Shown here one piece after another: positions 20,922 through 23,732 of a DNA stretch of 23,732 nt. This DNA is from JBJXGF01 sp046153015. GTDB lineage: Bacteria; Actinomycetota; Acidimicrobiia; Acidimicrobiales; CAIXPF01. The stretch lies in the NCBI GenBank assembly GCA_046153015.1, contig JBJXGF010000071.1:1-23732 (forward strand). The letters run 5' to 3'. The stretch's first letter is position 1. Every line of letters starts with the position of its first letter. Both the position numbers and the translations under genes were made by a program. The notes beneath the pieces are model-generated. The model worked only from the letters and a program-made list of their open reading frames with translations, ran no database searches and was not told the origin of the DNA.

Positions 20922-21383
20922 TCAGCGGCCGAGGACCTTCGCCAGGTCGAGCCCGCCGAGCATGCCGCCCAGCTTGCCGGCGTCGGGAAGCTGGCCGCCC
21001 GGGGTGAGCTGGTCGACGAGCCCGGGGAGCATGCCGGCCAGGCCGCCCTTCACCTCGTCGGGCGACATGCCGGTGTCGCCGGCGAGGCGGCCGATCGTGT
21101 CCTCGCCCAGGGCCTGCTGCACCTCGTCGGCGCCGAGATCCTCGTTCGGGCCCGTGCTCACCCAGGACTGCGCCTTCGCGCCCATCCCGCTCTGGGTGAA
21201 CTTGCCGATGAGCCCGCCCAGGCCGCCGAGGCCCCCGGCGGCGCCCCCGGCGCCGCCGGCGAGCAGCATCGGCAGCAGCGCGTCGAGCAGCGGGTTGCCG
21301 GTCTTCACGCCGCCCGCCACGGCGCCCGCGCCTCCGCCGCCGCGTTTGCCCATCATGTTCTTGATCAGGTCGAACACACCCAC
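20922..21383 (-). CDS. YidB-like DUF937 protein
   Basis: 153 residues: a short N-terminal helix (GVFDLIKNMMG), a glycine-rich stretch with NPLLDALLPMLLAGG and GGLGGLIGKFTQSGMG, then the DUF937 core KAQSWVSTGPNEDLGADEVQQALGE and a helical end with MLPGLVDQLTPGGQLPD. YidB-type proteins are small and of unknown function; the motif GPNxxLxxxxVQQALG is diagnostic. The start is GTG 21383, supported by a strong AGGAGG 7 nt upstream, with TAAGGT (21416-21411) as a likely -10. It forms a single-gene unit. Confidence 0.88.
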   Translation of the reverse strand: MGVFDLIKNMMGKRGGGGAGAVAGGVKTGNPLLDALLPMLLAGGAGGAAGGLGGLGGLIGKFTQSGMGAKAQSWVSTGPNEDLGADEVQQALGEDTIGRLAGDTGMSPDEVKGGLAGMLPGLVDQLTPGGQLPDAGKLGGMLGGLDLAKVLGR

Positions 21384-21390
21384 AGAGAAC

Positions 21391-21416
21391 CCTCCTGGTT
21401 GCTCGCCGGGACCTTA
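21391..21416 (-). promoter_or_regulatory. Promoter and strong Shine-Dalgarno of the DUF937 gene
   Basis: On the minus strand TAAGGT (21416-21411) is followed by a short leader with AGGAGG ending 7 nt before GTG 21383. This is the clearest ribosome binding site in the window and fixes the GTG start. Confidence 0.45.
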
Positions 21417-21455
21417 GAGGCTGCGGTGCTCCTGTGGGGGGCGGACCCCTCCGCG

Positions 21456-22262
21456 CTACTGCAGGAACCGGCGGATGAGCTCCACCACCTCGGCCTGCTT
21501 CTCCAGCGTGACCAGGTGCCCGGCGTCGGGCAGGATCTCGGCCCGGGCCCCGGCGATGAGGCGGACGAAGTCCTCCGCGTACTCCGGCGGGGCGATCCGG
21601 TCCTTCGCCCCCCACAACACGAGGGTGGGCGCGGCCACCCGGTAGAGCCGGCGGGCGAGGCCCTTGTCGGGGATCGGCCACAGGTACTTGGCCACCGTGA
21701 TCAGCCCGCGGGTTCGGTCGATGATCCGCTCGACCACCGCCGGGTCGGTGAGATCGGCGCCCGCCGGGTTGGCCTGCGCCGCCGCGGCTTGGGCCAGCTC
21801 CGAGCTCGGGTCGGCCCATAGGTAGTCGTTGAGCTCGGCGGCGGGCACCGAGAACAGGTCGAACGGCGGGTACGCGTCGTTCCACAGGCCCAGCGGCGCG
21901 ATCAGCACGAGCCCGCTCACCCGGGCCGGGTAGTGGGCGGCCAGCTCGGCGGCGAGCATCGCCCCGAAGCTGTGGCCGACCACGGCGGTGGAGCCGAGGC
22001 CGAGCGCGGCGAGCACGTCGTCGTAGTGGAGGGCGAGGTCGCGCACGTCGCGCAGCTCGTCGATCTCGTCGAGATCGGTGAAGCCCGGCGCCAGCGGCGC
22101 CGCCACCGAGAACCCGGCGTCGGCGAGCGCGTTGGCCATCGGCTCGTCGGCGTCGACCCCGCCGCCGCCGTGCAGGTACAGCAGCGGGGGGCCGTCGCCG
22201 CCTCGGAACACCCGGGCGTCGAGCCCGCTGGCCAGGCGCAGGGTCGACTCAGCGAGCGTCAC
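21456..22262 (-). CDS. Alpha/beta-hydrolase
   Basis: 268 residues. The oxyanion region LLYLHGGGGVDADEP, nucleophile elbow VVGHSFGAM (Ser98), acid Asp221 in WGAKDRIAPP and His249 in PDAGHLVTLE form a complete catalytic triad. The cap region (about 125-190) contains DLFSVPAAELNDYLWADP. The substrate could be an ester, lactone or carbon-carbon bond; sequence does not tell. GTG 22262 lies inside the end of the luciferase-like gene (14-nt overlap), so the two are translated together, suggesting oxygenation (for example Baeyer-Villiger) followed by hydrolysis. That coupling is inference. Confidence 0.9.
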   Translation of the reverse strand: MTLAESTLRLASGLDARVFRGGDGPPLLYLHGGGGVDADEPMANALADAGFSVAAPLAPGFTDLDEIDELRDVRDLALHYDDVLAALGLGSTAVVGHSFGAMLAAELAAHYPARVSGLVLIAPLGLWNDAYPPFDLFSVPAAELNDYLWADPSSELAQAAAAQANPAGADLTDPAVVERIIDRTRGLITVAKYLWPIPDKGLARRLYRVAAPTLVLWGAKDRIAPPEYAEDFVRLIAGARAEILPDAGHLVTLEKQAEVVELIRRFLQ

Positions 22263-23490
22263 GGGCCCTCCCGAGCGGCGCCGGCCGGGCCGGTTCGGCC
22301 AGCGACTGCGTGGGCCACCAGTTGTCGTCCCACTGGTCGAAGCGGTCCCGCAGCTTGGGCATGACCTCGGTGGCGAAGCGCTCCGTGTTCTCGTAGGTGG
22401 TCTCCCGCGAGAGGTTCCCGAACTGCAGCAGCAGCATGAGGTGCCCCACGTTCATCGTGTCGGCCACCTCGTGCAGGCGGTCGATCACGGTCTGGGGGCT
22501 GCCGGCGATCACATAGCCGCGGTCGACGATCTGCTGCCAGGTGAGGTCGGCCGATGCGGCCGCAGCTCGTTCGACCTGGCCGACGATGCCCTGGCGGATC
22601 GTCTCGAGCGAGGTGTAGCCGGGCGGCGCGGCGAAGCCGGGATAGAGATGGAGGCAGCGGTTGTAGAAGTACAGCGCGGCCTCGGCGTAGAGCTCCTCGG
22701 CGTGGGCGTCGCTGTCGGCCACGCCCACGAACTGCAGGAACCCGGCCCGGTAGGGGTTGCGGGCCACGCCGAGACGGTCGGCGGTCTCCCAGTAGCCCTC
22801 CATCACCCGGCGGCCGGCCTTGTAGCCGAAATACGAGAGGTAGGCGTAAAGGAAGTCGTTGCGCAGGCACCACTCCCAGGTCTCGACCGAGCCGCCGCCG
22901 GGGATCCACACCGGTGGATGCGGCTGCTGCAGCGGCTTGGGCCAGGGGTTCACGTAGCGGATCTGGGTGTACTTGCCGTTGAACGCGAACGGCTCGGTGG
23001 CCTTCCACGCCCGCAGGATGAGCTCCACGCCTTCGCGGTACTTCTCCCGCAGCGTGGCCGGCGTCTGCCCATAGCAGTAGTTCGTGTCCATCGGTGTGCC
23101 CACCGGGAAGCCGGCCACCAGCCGCCCGCCGGAGATCCCGTCGAGCATCGCGAACTCCTCGGCCACCCGGATCGGCGGGTTGTAGAGCGCCACCGAGTTG
23201 CCCATGAGCACGAGCTTGGTGTCCTCCGTGCGCCGGGCCAGGGCGGCGGCGATGAGGTTCGGCGAGGGCATCAGCCCGTAGGCGTTGGAGTGGTGCTCGT
23301 TCACGCAGATGCCGTCGAAGCCGCACTGGGACGCGAACTCGAGCTCGTCGAGGTACTCGTTGTACATCCGGTGGCCCTTCACCGGGTCGTACAGCTTCGG
23401 GTCCACGTCGACCCAGACCGAGCGGTGCTGCTCGCGGAAGTCGTCGGGCAGGTCGCTGTAGGGCATCAGGTGGAACCAGTGGAACTTCAT
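22249..23490 (-). CDS. Luciferase-like (LLM class) flavin-dependent monooxygenase
   Basis: 413 residues from ATG 23490. Luciferase-fold marks: KFHWFHLMPYSDLPDDF, LDELEFASQCGFDGICVNEHH, SNAYGLMPSPNLIAAALA, LVLMGNSVALYNPPIRVAEE, MLDGISGGRLVAGFPVGTP and YVIAGSPQTVIDRLHEVAD. The EHH and MPSPN stretches are typical of the larger FMNH2- or F420-using oxygenases. ATG 23490 has AAGGGGG about 5 nt upstream; GTG 23496 two codons earlier is possible. A TACGCT box (minus strand) lies further upstream. It is coupled to the alpha/beta-hydrolase gene by a 14-nt overlap. No dedicated reductase is nearby. Confidence 0.9.
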   Translation of the reverse strand: MKFHWFHLMPYSDLPDDFREQHRSVWVDVDPKLYDPVKGHRMYNEYLDELEFASQCGFDGICVNEHHSNAYGLMPSPNLIAAALARRTEDTKLVLMGNSVALYNPPIRVAEEFAMLDGISGGRLVAGFPVGTPMDTNYCYGQTPATLREKYREGVELILRAWKATEPFAFNGKYTQIRYVNPWPKPLQQPHPPVWIPGGGSVETWEWCLRNDFLYAYLSYFGYKAGRRVMEGYWETADRLGVARNPYRAGFLQFVGVADSDAHAEELYAEAALYFYNRCLHLYPGFAAPPGYTSLETIRQGIVGQVERAAAASADLTWQQIVDRGYVIAGSPQTVIDRLHEVADTMNVGHLMLLLQFGNLSRETTYENTERFATEVMPKLRDRFDQWDDNWWPTQSLAEPARPAPLGRARDAR

Positions 23491-23526
23491 GCGCACCCCC
23501 TTGGCGGCCGCGAGCGTAGCCCCGAG

Positions 23527-23532
23527 TACCGT
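23527..23532 (+). promoter_or_regulatory. -10 box for leaderless LemA-like gene
   Basis: TACCGT lies 8 nt before GTG 23541, in the divergent gap of about 50 bp shared with the luciferase-like monooxygenase gene. Confidence 0.4.
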
Positions 23533-23540
23533 CGACGATC

Positions 23541-23732
23541 GTGGTCGCCGCGCTCGTGATCGTCGTGCTGGCCCTGGCCGCCGCGGCGCTCGGCGCGGTG
23601 GTGCTGCACAACCGGCTCGCCGCGGCCCGCAACGGCGTGGCCGAGGGCTGGTCCCAGGTGGAGGTGCAGCTCGCCCGCCGCTTCGCCACGGTGGACGACC
23701 TGGCCGCGATCACCCGGGCCTACGCGCAGTTC
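23541..23732 (+). CDS. LemA-like membrane protein, 5' end (continues beyond window)
   Basis: 64 codons are visible. A single N-terminal transmembrane helix (VAALVIVVLALAAAALGAVV) is followed by LHNRLAAARNGVAEGWSQVEVQLARRF. This matches the start of LemA proteins, where YNxLVxxRNxVxEAWSQIDVQLKRR precedes a helical bundle. The next residues (ATVDDLAAITRAYAQF) differ from the usual DLIPNLVETVKGYA, so this is a divergent member or a LemA-like relative. The start is GTG 23541 with TACCGT 8 nt upstream. Function of the family is poorly defined. The 3' end is missing. Confidence 0.75.
   Translation, partial: MVAALVIVVLALAAAALGAVVLHNRLAAARNGVAEGWSQVEVQLARRFATVDDLAAITRAYAQF

Overview
This is a 23.7 kb, very GC-rich stretch of bacterial chromosome. 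The strong third-position G/C bias, frequent GTG starts, leaderless promoter layout (TAnnnT about 7 nt before the start codon) and gene families (a mycothiol-enzyme-like DinB-fold protein, two luciferase-like monooxygenases of the F420/FMN type, a PadR regulator) point to an actinomycete. An Acidimicrobiia-like or related environmental Actinomycetota is my guess, by inference only. I see no rRNA, tRNA, CRISPR array or insertion sequence.

Layout. Positions 1-2821 look like an accessory block: the 3' end of a winged-helix regulator, a VapBC-type toxin-antitoxin pair whose toxin lacks the first PIN aspartate, and a compact padR operon with two membrane proteins. Positions 2829-9701 hold CoA-ester metabolism (class III CoA-transferase, acyl-CoA dehydrogenase, double-hotdog MaoC-like protein, acyl-CoA-dehydrogenase-fold flavin monooxygenase, TIGR03084-type protein). 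Interspersed are a CDGSH iron-sulfur protein, a small HExxH protein and a secreted L,D-transpeptidase. Positions 9717-12989 carry a DUF4143-type ATPase, an isocitrate-lyase/PEP-mutase family lyase and a divergent luciferase-like monooxygenase. Positions 12990-14088 are a less GC-rich island with small proteins of unknown function, one probably frameshifted.

Positions 14089-16440 hold a reverse-strand pair: a TPR-AAA+ ATPase translationally coupled to a TPR membrane protein whose reading frame is broken by one base. Next come a coupled SDR and metallo-beta-lactamase-fold pair (16624-18343). Divergent from it, across an operator-like dyad, is a plus-strand operon of SnoaL-like protein, thiolase-like (Ltp2-type) protein, DUF35 protein and a one-cluster ferredoxin (18421-20886). 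The window ends with a YidB/DUF937 protein, a luciferase-like monooxygenase plus alpha/beta-hydrolase operon, and the start of a LemA-like gene.

How they work together. Most enzymes fit degradation of a hydrophobic carboxylic acid or ring compound through CoA esters: activation or CoA transfer, alpha-beta dehydrogenation, hydration, carbon-carbon cleavage by an Ltp2/DUF35 aldolase, and flavin- or ferredoxin-dependent oxygenation. No substrate can be named from sequence alone. The genes lie in short operons under separate promoters, several with dyads against the -10 box, so local regulators probably control them. The best candidates for something undescribed are the AAA+/TPR-membrane pair and the thiolase-like/DUF35/SnoaL/ferredoxin operon.
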